From contig JAEEIQ010000087.1 of assembly GCA_016281435.1 (NCBI GenBank), forward strand, positions 1 through 64,000: a DNA stretch of 64,000 bases, given 5' to 3'. The translations under genes were made by a program, and so were the position numbers. Under the pieces are notes generated by a model. The model was given only the letters and a program-made list of their open reading frames with translations. It was not told the origin of the DNA and did no database searches. This document shows, piece after piece, positions 42,883 to 52,547 of this stretch. The stretch is from Bacteroidales bacterium (lineage in GTDB: Bacteria > Bacteroidota > Bacteroidia > Bacteroidales > UBA932). Within the stretch, counting starts at the first letter, position 1; the number at the start of each line of letters is the position of its first letter.

Positions 42883-43700
42883 ATGCTGTCGCAAACTCCG
42901 CGCAGGTAACCGATGGATTCGGCCACGCCCGGGTGCGGGTTATTGGCGTTCTTCTCGAATTCGACGGAAATCACGCCCTGATACTTGATCTTCTTGAGAG
43001 CCTTGATGATGGCGGGTATGTCCATCTTGCCGCGTCCCATCTCCCAGGTCTTGCCGGACTTTGAGGAGTCGGTCTCATCCTTGATGTGGATGTCATAGAT
43101 CCAGTCCTTGTACTTGACGATGTCCTTGGCGGGGTTCTTGCCGTAGCGGAATGAATGGCCGAGGTCCATGCAGCAGCCGATTCCGATTGAAGGGTCCTTC
43201 ACCATCTCGACTATCTTGCGCACATCGGGGAAAGCGGCCTTGTCGGGTCCGTGGGTGTGGATGGCAACCTTGATCCCGGTGGATTTGACCTTGGCGATTA
43301 CATAGTCCAGAAGCTCATAGTTGGGAACGCCCATGAACATCTTGGCGCCGAAACGGGCGGCATAGTCGAAAGCGCGGTCGACATCCTCCTGGCTCCTCAT
43401 GTAGATGGGACCGAGGATGTAGGGATCGACGTTGCACTCCGCGCACTTTGCCTTGAAAGCGTCCATCTCGTCTTTAGTGGAGTTCAGGGGAAGGTGGAAG
43501 TCCTTCACCGACATGTAGTGCACGTCCATGCTCTGGAGAAATTCCAGGGCCTGGTCGATGGTGAACTTGCGGTAGGTGTACCCGGCGACTCCGATCTTGA
43601 AGTTGTCGGATCCGTGGGCGGGCTTGCCTGCGAAGGCTTCCTGCGGGACGGTGCTGACAAGCAGGGCTGCGGCCAGCGCGATTTTGAAGAACTTGTTCAT
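42879..43700 (-). CDS. Exported sugar phosphate isomerase/epimerase-like TIM barrel
   Basis: This 273-residue protein has a signal peptide (LAAALLVSTVPQEAFAG) and a xylose-isomerase-like TIM barrel. The metal-ligand positions are seen in HTHGPDKAAFPD, GIGCCMDLGHSF, YDIHIKDETD and VISVEFEKN, that is, the His, Asp/His and Glu set of the family. An exported form is common in Bacteroidota. The start ATG 43700 overlaps the tilS stop as ATGA. Family members isomerise or epimerise sugars and related ketols; no substrate is deducible. It is the last gene of the proS-DUF3078-tilS operon. Confidence 0.87.
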   Translation of the reverse strand: MNKFFKIALAAALLVSTVPQEAFAGKPAHGSDNFKIGVAGYTYRKFTIDQALEFLQSMDVHYMSVKDFHLPLNSTKDEMDAFKAKCAECNVDPYILGPIYMRSQEDVDRAFDYAARFGAKMFMGVPNYELLDYVIAKVKSTGIKVAIHTHGPDKAAFPDVRKIVEMVKDPSIGIGCCMDLGHSFRYGKNPAKDIVKYKDWIYDIHIKDETDSSKSGKTWEMGRGKMDIPAIIKALKKIKYQGVISVEFEKNANNPHPGVAESIGYLRGVCDSI

Positions 43701-45007
43701 ACTGTTGGTGTTATTGTGATTTTTATGATTTCTTTCGTGTCCGGCGTTACGCGGAGATCCCTGTCTATCCTTTCTCCGGCAAGGGCGCCTGCGTGGCCCT
43801 TTTCCCACCCCTCGGGGACAAGGATAAGGGCGGATTCCTTGCGCCCGAGATCCCATTTGAGATCCGCGAAAAGGTCGCTCATTTTTTTCTTGCCGCGCAT
43901 GCCGAGCGGGCGGAGCCAGTCTCCTTCCTCCCACGGGCGTACGGTGAACGGGAAGCGGAGAAGGGCAGCATCGAAGACTTGGGTGCCGTTTTCCTGCCGG
44001 AGCTGCTCCGGGACCGGTCCGATGCCGACTTCCAGGCAACTGCCGCCGATGACATGTACCCCGGGGCCTTCTATGGATACGGGCCCGGGCCTGGGGTCGG
44101 CGGAGCGCATCACCCTGAGGCTGCCGGAAGTGCTCACGAGCCTCCATCCGCCGGCTTCGAAGACCTTGCCCGAGACGGTTGAATTGCCGTCCAGGAGACG
44201 GAGCACGGAATCGAGCATGGCTTCCGGGAAACCGTAGGGCTCGAGAAAGCGGTAGAGAAGGTAGCGGCGGTGGGTGAACTGCCTGAGGACGCCGATGTTC
44301 AGGGTACTTTCGTCCGTCGGCGGCACGAGGCCGGATTCGACGGCCGCATCCCAGTAATCGTCGGCTATTGCATCGGCTTCCCGCAGATGTTCCATGTCCT
44401 TTTCGAGGGTCCTGAGCCATGAAGGATTGATCCTGGCGAAAGCCGGCAGGACCTCGGACCTCAGGAGGTTGCGCCGTATGGTGGTGTCCCCGTTGGTGCT
44501 GTCTTCCCTCCATGGCCTGCCGCCGGCCAGCATCCATTCCCGGATGTCGTCCCGACTGATGCCGAGAATGGGCCTGAGTATCCTGAGACCGTTGATATGG
44601 GTGTCGGCGGACATGCCGCTGAGACCCTTCGTGCCCGTGCCCCGGAGGAGGTTCAGGAGGAAGGTCTCCGCGTTGTCGCAGGCGTTGTGGGCCACGGCCA
44701 CGGCGTCGTACCCTTGCTCGTCGCACAGTTTGCCGAACCAGGCGTAGCGCAGCCTGCGGGCTGCCATTTCGATGCTCTCTCCGGTCCTTGCGGCTTCCGC
44801 GGCCGTGTCGAAACGGACGGTGTGCAGGGGGTATCCTTTCCCTTCGGCCCAGCGGCGGACGAAGTCCTCGTCCCCGTCAGATTCGGGCCCGCGGAGGGAA
44901 AAGTTGCAGTGGGCAACGGCAAAAGAGGCTCCCGGGAACAACTCGGAAGCCCTTTCGGCCATGTACATCGAATCGATGCCGCCGCTTACTGCAAGCAGGA
45001 TCGTCAC
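43697..45007 (-). CDS. tilS: tRNA(Ile)-lysidine synthase
   Basis: This 436-residue cytoplasmic enzyme adds lysine to C34 of the CAU-anticodon tRNA-Ile so that it reads AUA. The PP-loop SGGIDS is at residues 8-13, followed by VAHCNFSLRG, IEMAARRLRYAWF and AHNACDNAETFLLNLLRGTG, all standard TilS motifs, and a C-terminal TilS domain (RPWEEGDWLRPLGMRGKKKMSDLF). The start is GTG at 45007, sharing its first G with the TAG of the DUF3078 gene (TAGTG), which couples translation. The length fits the family. Confidence 0.95.
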   Translation of the reverse strand: MTILLAVSGGIDSMYMAERASELFPGASFAVAHCNFSLRGPESDGDEDFVRRWAEGKGYPLHTVRFDTAAEAARTGESIEMAARRLRYAWFGKLCDEQGYDAVAVAHNACDNAETFLLNLLRGTGTKGLSGMSADTHINGLRILRPILGISRDDIREWMLAGGRPWREDSTNGDTTIRRNLLRSEVLPAFARINPSWLRTLEKDMEHLREADAIADDYWDAAVESGLVPPTDESTLNIGVLRQFTHRRYLLYRFLEPYGFPEAMLDSVLRLLDGNSTVSGKVFEAGGWRLVSTSGSLRVMRSADPRPGPVSIEGPGVHVIGGSCLEVGIGPVPEQLRQENGTQVFDAALLRFPFTVRPWEEGDWLRPLGMRGKKKMSDLFADLKWDLGRKESALILVPEGWEKGHAGALAGERIDRDLRVTPDTKEIIKITITPTV

Positions 45008-46089
45008 TATTTCTTGCGCGGCTGGAAGGTGTATGCGAAGTTGAAGGAGAGGAACTCCTTGAACTGGATCCTCTGGGCGAGGGCGCCGTCTTCATCGGCG
45101 ATCATGACGATAGGATCGTAGATCAGCCAGGTGTTGAAGGCCACGCTGAAGTACTTGGCGAGCTTGAAGCTGATCTTGTTGTCCCAGTTCACGCGGGTCC
45201 ATTCGAAGGGATGGTCGAGGTAATCGGTGAAGAGGACCACCTGGGTCTCGTATTTGATGTTCTCGTTGATGCTGAATTTCATGTCAGCCTTGACCTGGGC
45301 ACCGAACTGGAACTTGGCGCTGCGGAAATAGGGTCCGTACTGGACGGGGTCGTTGGTCGCGAGGGCTGCGGCATATGCCGGATCGTCCTCGGCGCATCCC
45401 AGTTCCATACCGTAGTTCTTGCGGAGCTGGGCGATGTCCACGATGGTGAAACCTCCGGTCAGGGGAGCCATGTTGATGTCCAGCCAGTTGTTGGGCTTCC
45501 ACTCGAGACCGAGGGCGAGGTTTGTGTACGCTGGGGAGATGAATCCGGACTTCAGGCCGTCGCCCTTCCACTTGTCGGGATCCCCGATGCTGCCGTCGTT
45601 GTTGCTGTCGTACTGGACGTACTTCGCGGGGGTGTCGGTGAACTGGGAGCGGAAGTCGAAGGCTGCGGAATAGTTCCACTTGGAATCCTTGGCGGTCTGG
45701 TATGCCCATTTGCTCTCAAGGTAGATGCGGTCGTTGCTCTTCTGCAGCAGGCCCTCCTTATCGGAAGAGTGCAGGAAGGCATAGTTGAGCTGGAGGCGGT
45801 TGTTCCAAGACATGAGGTCCTTCTTGTAGTTGGCCTTTGCGTCGAGTCCGGCGCTGAGGGTCATCGTATTGTAACCGCCTGCCGCCCAGTTCGTCAGTCC
45901 GGTCTGGTTGAACCCTATGCTGAGGTCTGCGGATTCGGTCCAGTACACGGGCTTGGGCTTGGCGGGCTCTTCCTGGGGAGCGTTCGCTATCGCTTCGGCC
46001 GCATCCGATGCGGCCTGCTGTACGTTGTTCTGCGCGAAGCAGAAGAAAGAGATGGCCGCGAGGGCCACGGTCGTGATTATCCTTTTCAT
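45007..46089 (-). CDS. DUF3078 protein, outer-membrane-associated
   Basis: This 360-residue protein has a signal peptide (ALAAISFFCFAQ) and a DUF3078 body. The signs are the start of the mature part (WTESADLSIGFNQTGLTNWAAGGYNT), many alternating strands (NNRLQLNYAFLHSSDKEGLLQKSNDRIYLESKWAYQT) and the SFNFAYTFQPRKK end. The strand pattern suggests a barrel in the outer membrane. I chose ATG 46089 because the leader begins there, one base after the proS stop. The function is unknown; its place between proS and tilS is operonic but gives no functional hint. Confidence 0.85.
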   Translation of the reverse strand: MKRIITTVALAAISFFCFAQNNVQQAASDAAEAIANAPQEEPAKPKPVYWTESADLSIGFNQTGLTNWAAGGYNTMTLSAGLDAKANYKKDLMSWNNRLQLNYAFLHSSDKEGLLQKSNDRIYLESKWAYQTAKDSKWNYSAAFDFRSQFTDTPAKYVQYDSNNDGSIGDPDKWKGDGLKSGFISPAYTNLALGLEWKPNNWLDINMAPLTGGFTIVDIAQLRKNYGMELGCAEDDPAYAAALATNDPVQYGPYFRSAKFQFGAQVKADMKFSINENIKYETQVVLFTDYLDHPFEWTRVNWDNKISFKLAKYFSVAFNTWLIYDPIVMIADEDGALAQRIQFKEFLSFNFAYTFQPRKK

Positions 46090-46090
46090 C

Positions 46091-47569
46091 TTAGTATGAT
46101 ATTGCAAATACAACTCTTCTCTCCGACGGCTTGCCGGAATAGATGTCCCTGCCGGGCTCTTCACAGACGAAACTGTCCACGGGGATGCACCTGATCGTGG
46201 CCTTGGTCTCGTCCTTGATCTTCTGTTCGGTCTCCGCTGTTCCGTCCCAGTGGCAGAGGAGGAACTTGCCGGTCTGGATCTTCTCCTTGAATTCGTTCCA
46301 GTCGTCGCACTTCTCGACGTTGGCTCCGCGGAAGGTTTCGGCTTTCTTGTAGATATTGTCCTGGATGTCGGAGAGGAGGCCGTCGATATGGGCGGCTATG
46401 CCTTCGAGGGCCATGGTTTCCTTGGTCAGGGTGTCGCGGCGGGCCACTTCGACCGTGCCTGCGGCGAGGTCGCGGGCGCCCATCGCCAGGCGTACGGGCA
46501 CTCCCTTCAGCTCCCACTCAGCGAACTTGAAACCGGGACGCAGGGTGTCGCGGTCATCGATCTTGACGCTGTGCCCGAGGGCTTCGAGGTCCTTCTTGAC
46601 GGCCTCCATCTTTTCGAGCACGGCTTCCCTTTCTTCCTGGGCCTTGTAGATAGGCACCATCACGACCTGGATGGGGGCGAGGGCGGGAGGCAGGACCAGT
46701 CCGTTGTCGTCGCCGTGGGCCATGATGAGGGCGCCCATGAGGCGGGTGCTGACGCCCCAGGAAGTCGCCCAGACGTACTGGAGCTTGCCTTCCTTGTCGG
46801 CGAACTGGACGTCGAAGGACTTGGCGAAGTTCTGCCCGAGGAAGTGTGAGGTCCCGGCCTGCAGGGCCTTCCCGTCCTGCATCATCGCCTCGATGGTCAG
46901 GGTGTCGAGGGCTCCTGCGAAGCGCTCGTTGGGGCTCTTGTGGCCCACGATCACGGGCAGGGCCATGTACTTGCGTGCGAAGTCGGCATACACGCCGACC
47001 ATGGTTTCGGCCTCCTTCTGCGCCTCTTCGGCTGTGGCGTGGGCGGTGTGGCCCTCCTGCCAGAGGAATTCGGCGGTGCGCAGGAACAGCCTGGTGCGCA
47101 TCTCCCAGCGGACCACGTTGCACCATTGGTTGCACATGATAGGGAGGTCCCTCCAGGAGGTGATCCAGTTCTTGTACGTGCTCCAGATGATGGTTTCAGA
47201 TGTCGGGCGTACGATGAGCTCTTCTTCGAGTTTCGCCTCAGGGTCCACGACCACGCCCTTGCCGTCAGGGTCGTTCATCAGCCTGTGGTGGGTCACCACG
47301 GCGCATTCCTTCGCGAATCCGGCCACGTGTTCGGCCTCCTTGCTGAAGAACGATTTCGGGATGAAGAGAGGGAAATATGCGTTCTGGACGCCGGTTTTCT
47401 TGAACATCCCGTCGAGCACGGACTGCATCTTTTCCCATATCGCGTAACCATAGGGCTTGATCACCATGCAACCCCTCACGGGTGACTGCTCTGCAAGGTC
47501 GGCCTTAACTACCAGGTCATTATACCACTGTGAATAATTCTCCGAACGTTTTGTTACTTCTTTTGCCAT
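46091..47569 (-). CDS. proS: Proline-tRNA ligase, archaeal/eukaryotic type
   Basis: This 492-residue class II synthetase shows motif 1 (around [15 protein letters not shown]), motif 2 with [24 protein letters not shown], and motif 3 ([21 protein letters not shown]). An anticodon domain ([11 protein letters not shown]) and a C-terminal ProS-specific domain ending in Tyr (RVVFAISY) follow. Length and the Tyr end are typical of the eukaryotic/archaeal-type ProS used by Bacteroidota. It charges tRNA-Pro. A -7 box at 47644-47651 gives a leader of about 70 bases. It leads the operon with DUF3078, tilS and the TIM barrel. Confidence 0.96.
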   Translation of the reverse strand: MAKEVTKRSENYSQWYNDLVVKADLAEQSPVRGCMVIKPYGYAIWEKMQSVLDGMFKKTGVQNAYFPLFIPKSFFSKEAEHVAGFAKECAVVTHHRLMNDPDGKGVVVDPEAKLEEELIVRPTSETIIWSTYKNWITSWRDLPIMCNQWCNVVRWEMRTRLFLRTAEFLWQEGHTAHATAEEAQKEAETMVGVYADFARKYMALPVIVGHKSPNERFAGALDTLTIEAMMQDGKALQAGTSHFLGQNFAKSFDVQFADKEGKLQYVWATSWGVSTRLMGALIMAHGDDNGLVLPPALAPIQVVMVPIYKAQEEREAVLEKMEAVKKDLEALGHSVKIDDRDTLRPGFKFAEWELKGVPVRLAMGARDLAAGTVEVARRDTLTKETMALEGIAAHIDGLLSDIQDNIYKKAETFRGANVEKCDDWNEFKEKIQTGKFLLCHWDGTAETEQKIKDETKATIRCIPVDSFVCEEPGRDIYSGKPSERRVVFAISY

Positions 47570-47643
47570 AATTTTCTTTAAAAAAACCTGCGGTTTTCCA
47601 CGATTTTTGCATCTATATTGAGAACGACAGGAAATAGTCGTAG

Positions 47644-47651
47644 CAAAGATA
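47644..47651 (-). promoter_or_regulatory. -7 box of the proS operon
   Basis: On the minus strand TATCTTTG lies 74 bases before the proS start. No clear -33 TTG is visible. Confidence 0.45.
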
Positions 47652-47673
47652 CGAATTTATTGGTTAAAGTAAT

Positions 47674-47680
47674 AAGGAGG
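47674..47680 (+). promoter_or_regulatory. Strong Shine-Dalgarno sequence of the 47687 lipoprotein gene
   Basis: AAGGAGG lies six bases before ATG 47687. A full anti-16S match is unusual in Bacteroidota, which mostly use weak or no such sites. It fixes the start at 47687, not the in-frame ATG at 47618, and hints at high expression. Confidence 0.6.
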
Positions 47681-47686
47681 TCCGTG

Positions 47687-48910
47687 ATGAAACTCAAGAT
47701 TGCATTGATGCTGATACCGCTGCTGGCAGCGGCGTCATGCGGCACTCTCGGCAAGGCAGATTCCGGGCAGCGGTTTACCGACGGAGTCTATTACCGCCCG
47801 TCCGGCGAGCTGCAGAAGGTGCAGAAGGAGAACGACAACCGCTTCTCGCAGCTCGTCGAGCGCACGCGGGAGGGCAGGATATATCTCCGCGGGAACAAGG
47901 TAGATACCCTTTACATCCCCGAGAACATGAAGGCTTCCGTCAGCTTCAAGGATTCGCTGACGGTAGTCGAACTCGAGCCGACCCGGCCATGGAACGATCC
48001 GTGGTACGGGTGGAATTCCACCTGGTACTGGGACTGGTACAGGCCCTACGGGTGGTACAGTCCTTACAGCTGGTACGGCCCCTACAGCTGGCGCTACTCC
48101 TGGTATCATGATCCCTGGTACTACAGTTCGTGGCATTACGATCCGTGGTACTATGATTCCTGGTACTGGAGCCCCTGGTATTACGATTCCTGGTACTACG
48201 GCGGATGGTACGGCTACGGCCGCTATTACGGTTACTACGGGTATCCGTACCACTACCATCACCACCATCACCACCACGGCTGGGGCCGCGACTACAGTTT
48301 CGGTCCGAGGAACGTCAATTCCGGATCTTATGCCGTCAACGGCCACGGGGTCGGTGCGACGGTAAGGCGTGGAACTCCCGGAGCCGGCAAGCCCCGCGTT
48401 TCCACCGCTCCTGCGACAAAGACCGTGTCCGGTGTGAGGACCGCTTCCTCGCCGGCAGTGCGGAGCGCATCCTCTTCGCCGGCAGTACGCAGCGCATCGG
48501 CCGCAACAAGGAGCGTTTCTTCCGGAACGTCCGGCTCTTCAAGGATCTCATCCGTGAGCCGTTCCTCCTCTTCGGCTTCGACCGGCGGAAGTTCCGTCTC
48601 CAGGAGCTCATATGGCAGGACCACCTCGTCGTCGTCCTCCTCCTCGGAAGGATACAGCCGCAGCAGGACTTCCTCGTCCTCCTCTTCATCTTCCTCCTCG
48701 TCGTATTCCAGCGGATACAGCCGCAGCAGTTCGTCATCCTCGTCGTACTCCGGCGGATACAGCCGCAGCAGCTCTTCTTCATCTTCCGGATCTTACGGCG
48801 GCAGCAGAAGCAGCGGCGGTTCGTCCTACAGCGGCGGCTCGTCATACAGCGGCGGCTCGTCCCATAGCGGAGGCGGTTCGTCGCACAGCGGCGGGGGAAG
48901 CCGCAGGTAA
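47687..48910 (+). CDS. Trp/Tyr/His-rich and Ser-rich low-complexity lipoprotein
   Basis: This 407-residue protein has a lipobox at Cys18 (LLAAASC). Residues 20-98 are an ordered-looking region (QRFTDGVYYRPSG, VDTLYIPENMKASVSF). Residues 102-200 are almost only Trp, Tyr, Asp, Pro and Ser in imperfect units such as DPWYYDSWY, ending in seven consecutive His. Residues 265-407 are mostly Ser with Tyr, Gly and Arg (SGYSRSSSSS units). Such aromatic lipoproteins are known in Bacteroidales but have no clear function; adhesion, metal binding or a cell-surface matrix role are guesses. It precedes the FadL-like gene by 24 bases. Confidence 0.8.
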   Translation: MKLKIALMLIPLLAAASCGTLGKADSGQRFTDGVYYRPSGELQKVQKENDNRFSQLVERTREGRIYLRGNKVDTLYIPENMKASVSFKDSLTVVELEPTRPWNDPWYGWNSTWYWDWYRPYGWYSPYSWYGPYSWRYSWYHDPWYYSSWHYDPWYYDSWYWSPWYYDSWYYGGWYGYGRYYGYYGYPYHYHHHHHHHGWGRDYSFGPRNVNSGSYAVNGHGVGATVRRGTPGAGKPRVSTAPATKTVSGVRTASSPAVRSASSSPAVRSASAATRSVSSGTSGSSRISSVSRSSSSASTGGSSVSRSSYGRTTSSSSSSSEGYSRSRTSSSSSSSSSSSYSSGYSRSSSSSSSYSGGYSRSSSSSSSGSYGGSRSSGGSSYSGGSSYSGGSSHSGGGSSHSGGGSRR

Positions 48911-48934
48911 TCACAAACGATAAAAAACAAGACA

Positions 48935-50638
48935 ATGCGCAAGATATTCTCAACCATCCTGATCTCGCTCGCGGCAGCGCTATGCGCCGGCGCCCAGACG
49001 ATGTATGACGCCATCACGTTTAGCGAGACCTCCTACTACGGCACGGCCCGTTCGCTGGCCATGGGCAACGCCATGACCGCGGTGGGGTCCGACCTCGGAT
49101 CCGTCGGCATCAATCCTGCCGGCTCCGCCGTGACGCCCTATACCGTGTTCACGATGACCCCCGGAGTCAGCATCTCCGCTACAAACTCGTCGTGGTCCAC
49201 TCTCGACGACGGAAACTACGGCTGGACGGGGAACGATTCGAAGAGCAAGTTCATCTTCCCCAACCTCGGCATGACGATGAACTTCGACACCGGCAACCGC
49301 CACGGCGTGAAGCGCTACTCCTTCGGTTTCCTCGTGAACAGCACGGCGAACCATCTCGAGCAGGTCTCCGCGAGCTGCGGGTCCAACGACAGGACTTCCA
49401 TGCTGGCTTCGTTCGCCGCGAATGCGTCCGGCGTCCCGTTCGCCGACATCAATGTCAGCGACCCTTACAACAACACGACATACCCCTGGAATACGGTCAT
49501 GGCGATCAAGTCGGACATGATCTCTACCTATGACACCTACACCGACCAATATCTCGGCGCCACCGAGAAGATCGATGCGGCGAACGTCATTTCCGTTGCC
49601 GGTCCGCTTTCGCAGCGCGCCGTCACGAGGAAGCAGGGGGCCCGTTCCGACCTTCTGATGAATTTCGGGATGGACATTGCGGATAATCTGTTCATCGGAG
49701 TAAACATCGGCATGCCGATGCTGCGCTACCGCTACTCCGAGGCATTCTACGAGAACGCCCTCGATCCGGCTGATTTCCTGATCGAGTACGAAGGCGGCGC
49801 GTCCACCTGCTTCAAGGCTGCGCGCTACCTGTACGACTACAGGGCTGACGTCGACGGCGTCTATGCGAAGTTCGGCGCCATCTGGGTGCCCGTACCCGGA
49901 GTCCGTCTCGGCGCTGCGATAAAGACCCCCACATCCCTCAGCGTGGAGGAAGAATGGCTGGTGGACGGCGTGGTCAACTACACCACCGCCCCCGCTTCCT
50001 CATCCACTTCCCCCGACGGCAGCTGGGCGTACAACCTCCGCTCGCCCTGGGAAGCCAACTTCGGCGCGGCCATTACCTTCGGGGACTACGGCCTGCTGAG
50101 CGTGGATTACGAGATGACCGACTACAGCGTGATGAAGTTCAGCGAAATGCACGAGGACGGATTCTACGACAGCGACACCTATAACGTGGTGAATAGGCTG
50201 AACAAGCTCTTCTGCGGCACTCAGCACTCGCTCCGCCTCGGTGCGGAATTCAAGCCGCTCTCCGGCCTGGCCGTCCGCGCAGGCTGGTCGATGACCAGCT
50301 CGCCCGAGAAGTACTATACGGACAACCTCGGCCTGACCGTCACCGCCACCGAATATGAGAACTATTTCGACGATTTCGAAAACGGAGTTTACACCCTTTC
50401 GGACGGAAAGTATTATGACGACAAGGTCACTACCTTCTCCGCCGGCATCGGTTATTCCAGCCCCGGCTCCTTCTTCATGGACCTCGGCGCACGTGTATCC
50501 AAATATCCTGTAACCTATCGCAAACCGTATGCGGATTATATTTTCACCGACAGCGGCGACCTGGATGTCGCTTCTCCGGTTATCCGCTCGAGCAAGACCC
50601 TCGTGGACATCCTGCTTACCCTCGGTTGGAGATTCTGA
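48935..50638 (+). CDS. OmpP1/FadL/TodX-family outer membrane porin
   Basis: This 567-residue protein has a signal peptide (AAALCAGAQ). It has the family N-terminal pattern [35 protein letters not shown], which forms the barrel-plugging hatch, a 14-strand barrel body ([40 protein letters not shown]) and a C-terminal LTLGWRF with Phe last. Such porins let hydrophobic compounds such as fatty acids across the outer membrane. It precedes lpxD by seven bases, so it is likely read together with the lipid A genes. Confidence 0.9.
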   Translation: MRKIFSTILISLAAALCAGAQTMYDAITFSETSYYGTARSLAMGNAMTAVGSDLGSVGINPAGSAVTPYTVFTMTPGVSISATNSSWSTLDDGNYGWTGNDSKSKFIFPNLGMTMNFDTGNRHGVKRYSFGFLVNSTANHLEQVSASCGSNDRTSMLASFAANASGVPFADINVSDPYNNTTYPWNTVMAIKSDMISTYDTYTDQYLGATEKIDAANVISVAGPLSQRAVTRKQGARSDLLMNFGMDIADNLFIGVNIGMPMLRYRYSEAFYENALDPADFLIEYEGGASTCFKAARYLYDYRADVDGVYAKFGAIWVPVPGVRLGAAIKTPTSLSVEEEWLVDGVVNYTTAPASSSTSPDGSWAYNLRSPWEANFGAAITFGDYGLLSVDYEMTDYSVMKFSEMHEDGFYDSDTYNVVNRLNKLFCGTQHSLRLGAEFKPLSGLAVRAGWSMTSSPEKYYTDNLGLTVTATEYENYFDDFENGVYTLSDGKYYDDKVTTFSAGIGYSSPGSFFMDLGARVSKYPVTYRKPYADYIFTDSGDLDVASPVIRSSKTLVDILLTLGWRF

Positions 50639-50645
50639 TAAAACC

Positions 50646-51635
50646 ATGAAATATACTGCAAAACAACTTGCGTCGATTCTCGGAGGGACCGTCGATGGCA
50701 ATCCGGATGAAGCGGTAACCTCGTTCGCGAGGATAGAAAACGGAAAGAGCGGGCAGCTCTGTTTCTTCGCGAACCCCAAATATGAGCATTATGTGTACAC
50801 CAGCAAGGCCTCGGTCCTGCTGGTGAACGCGGATTTTGAGCCCAAGTCTCCCGTGGGTCCGACCATGATACGCGTGGAGAATGCCTATTCGGCCGTGGCC
50901 CAGCTGCTCAAATATGTCTCCGACCAGAACAAGCGCTATCGCCGGCACCGCGGGCGCAGCTGCCACATCGCCTGCTCGGCGAAGATCGGCTCCCGCGTGT
51001 GGATAGGGGACTGCACCGTGATCGGCAGGAAGTGCAAGATAGGGGAGAGGACCATCATCCATGACAATGTCAGCATCGGCGAAGGCACCACGATCGGCAC
51101 GGGCTGCATCATCTATCCCGGCGTCCGCATTTATCCCGGCATGGTCATCGGGAACAACGTGATCCTGCACGCCAACTGCGTGATCGGCAGCGACGGGTTC
51201 GGCAACGCTCCCCAGCCGGACGGCAGCTGGAGCAAGATAGAGCACCTGGGCAACGTCATCATCGGCGACGACGTCGAGATCGGGGCCAATACGACGGTCG
51301 ACCGCGCCGAGATGGAATCCACCATCATCGGCAACGGCGTCAAGATCGACAATCTCTGCCAGATAGCCCACAACGTCGTCCTCGGGGACAACACGGCGAT
51401 GGCCGCCCTCTGCGGCATAGCCGGTTCCGCCAAGCTCGGACGCAACTGCATCATAGGCGGCCAGAGCGGCATCAACGGCCACATCTCTCTTGCCGACGGC
51501 ACCACGGTCGGCGCGCATTCGGCGGTCATCGGGAATGTCCGCAAGAGCGGGGAGATCCTTCTCGGATTCCCTGCGATAGACCATAAACTTTACATGCGCG
51601 CGTACGCTAAATTCAAGGCCGCGGCACAGGAGTAG
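50646..51635 (+). CDS. lpxD: UDP-3-O-acylglucosamine N-acyltransferase
   Basis: This 329-residue enzyme of lipid A synthesis adds the N-linked 3-hydroxyacyl chain. The N-terminal uridine-binding domain ([35 protein letters not shown]) is followed by a left-handed beta-helix of hexapeptide repeats from about residue 100. That helix carries the catalytic His in [14 protein letters not shown] and the [11 protein letters not shown] segment. A longer frame exists upstream inside the porin gene; ATG 50646 starts the family-typical MKYTAKQLA. lpxC follows after two bases. Confidence 0.96.
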   Translation: MKYTAKQLASILGGTVDGNPDEAVTSFARIENGKSGQLCFFANPKYEHYVYTSKASVLLVNADFEPKSPVGPTMIRVENAYSAVAQLLKYVSDQNKRYRRHRGRSCHIACSAKIGSRVWIGDCTVIGRKCKIGERTIIHDNVSIGEGTTIGTGCIIYPGVRIYPGMVIGNNVILHANCVIGSDGFGNAPQPDGSWSKIEHLGNVIIGDDVEIGANTTVDRAEMESTIIGNGVKIDNLCQIAHNVVLGDNTAMAALCGIAGSAKLGRNCIIGGQSGINGHISLADGTTVGAHSAVIGNVRKSGEILLGFPAIDHKLYMRAYAKFKAAAQE

Positions 51636-51637
51636 AG

Positions 51638-52546
51638 ATGAGACAGCGTACACTTACAAGGGAATACACATTCGAGGGCAAGGGCCTTCATTCCGGGCGT
51701 TATGCCCATGTCACGGTCAAGCCTGCGCCGGTCGATACCGGCATCGTTTTCAGGCGTACGGACCTTCCCGGCAGCGATCCGGTTCCCGCACTCGGGGAGA
51801 ACGTGTCCAGCACGGCGCGCAGCACGACCATATCCTGCGGCAAGGCCTCAGTCGGCACGATCGAGCATCTGATGTCCGCCCTGACCGGCCTCGGAGTCGA
51901 CAATGCAATAGTCGAGGTCGACAACAAGGAGATGCCCATCCTGGACGGCAGCGCCCGCTTCTACGTCGAAGCAATCCTGCCAGACGGCCTGCAGGAGCAG
52001 GATGCGGAACGCCGCTACGTCGAGATAAAGGAGGAAATCACCGTTTCCAACCCCAAGACCGGGTCCTACATCCGCATGATACCGGCTGACGAGCCTTCTT
52101 TCGAGGTCACGATAGACTTCAATTCGAAGGTGCTCGGAGTCCAGACCGTCCATTGGGACGGCAAACCGGAGAACTATACCGAAGGGATAGCCCCGTGCAG
52201 GACTTTCTGTTTCCTGCATGAAATACAGCTTCTCGCAACCCTGGGCCTAGTCAAGGGCGGGGATGTCGAGAATGCGATAGTCATAGTGGAAAAGCCCGTC
52301 GGGAAAGCGGCCCTGAAGCGTCTTGCAACCCGGTTCGGACAGCCTCTCCTGTCAGTCACTCCGGAAGGGTACCTGAGCAATCTCACCCTGCGTTTCCCGG
52401 ATGAATGCGGACGGCATAAACTCCTGGATCTCATAGGCGACCTGCGCCTTGCCGGAGGCTGGCTCCGCGCGAAAGTCATAGCTTACAAACCGGGCCACAA
52501 GCTCAATACCGAAGCGGCCCGCCAAATCAGAAACAAAACTTTTTGA
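51638..52546 (+). CDS. lpxC: UDP-3-O-acyl-N-acetylglucosamine deacetylase, stand-alone
   Basis: This 302-residue zinc enzyme catalyses the committed step of lipid A synthesis. Motifs: GKGLHSGRYAHVTVKPAP at the start, TIEHLMSALTGLGVDNA with the first zinc His (EH), the FCFLHEIQLL strand, and the C-terminal HKLLDLIGDL (zinc His and Asp) with GHKLNTEAARQI carrying the catalytic His. The active site is complete. In most Bacteroidota LpxC is fused to FabZ and is about 460 residues; here it ends after the LpxC domain, one base before lpxA, with no FabZ fragment. Confidence 0.96.
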   Translation: MRQRTLTREYTFEGKGLHSGRYAHVTVKPAPVDTGIVFRRTDLPGSDPVPALGENVSSTARSTTISCGKASVGTIEHLMSALTGLGVDNAIVEVDNKEMPILDGSARFYVEAILPDGLQEQDAERRYVEIKEEITVSNPKTGSYIRMIPADEPSFEVTIDFNSKVLGVQTVHWDGKPENYTEGIAPCRTFCFLHEIQLLATLGLVKGGDVENAIVIVEKPVGKAALKRLATRFGQPLLSVTPEGYLSNLTLRFPDECGRHKLLDLIGDLRLAGGWLRAKVIAYKPGHKLNTEAARQIRNKTF

Positions 52547-52547
52547 C

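Noticed and set aside
43701..44726. Large N-terminal extension of the TIM-barrel frame across tilS
   Set aside because: It lies in another frame over the well-supported tilS gene, and a clear signal peptide starts at 43700.
48000..48900. Tandem-like DNA repeats and a run of His codons that could be read as CRISPR, vector tag or assembly error
   Set aside because: The frame stays open over the whole gene with a lipobox and stop. The repeats vary at codon level and are in frame, so they are protein low complexity; the His run is part of a natural Tyr/His stretch.
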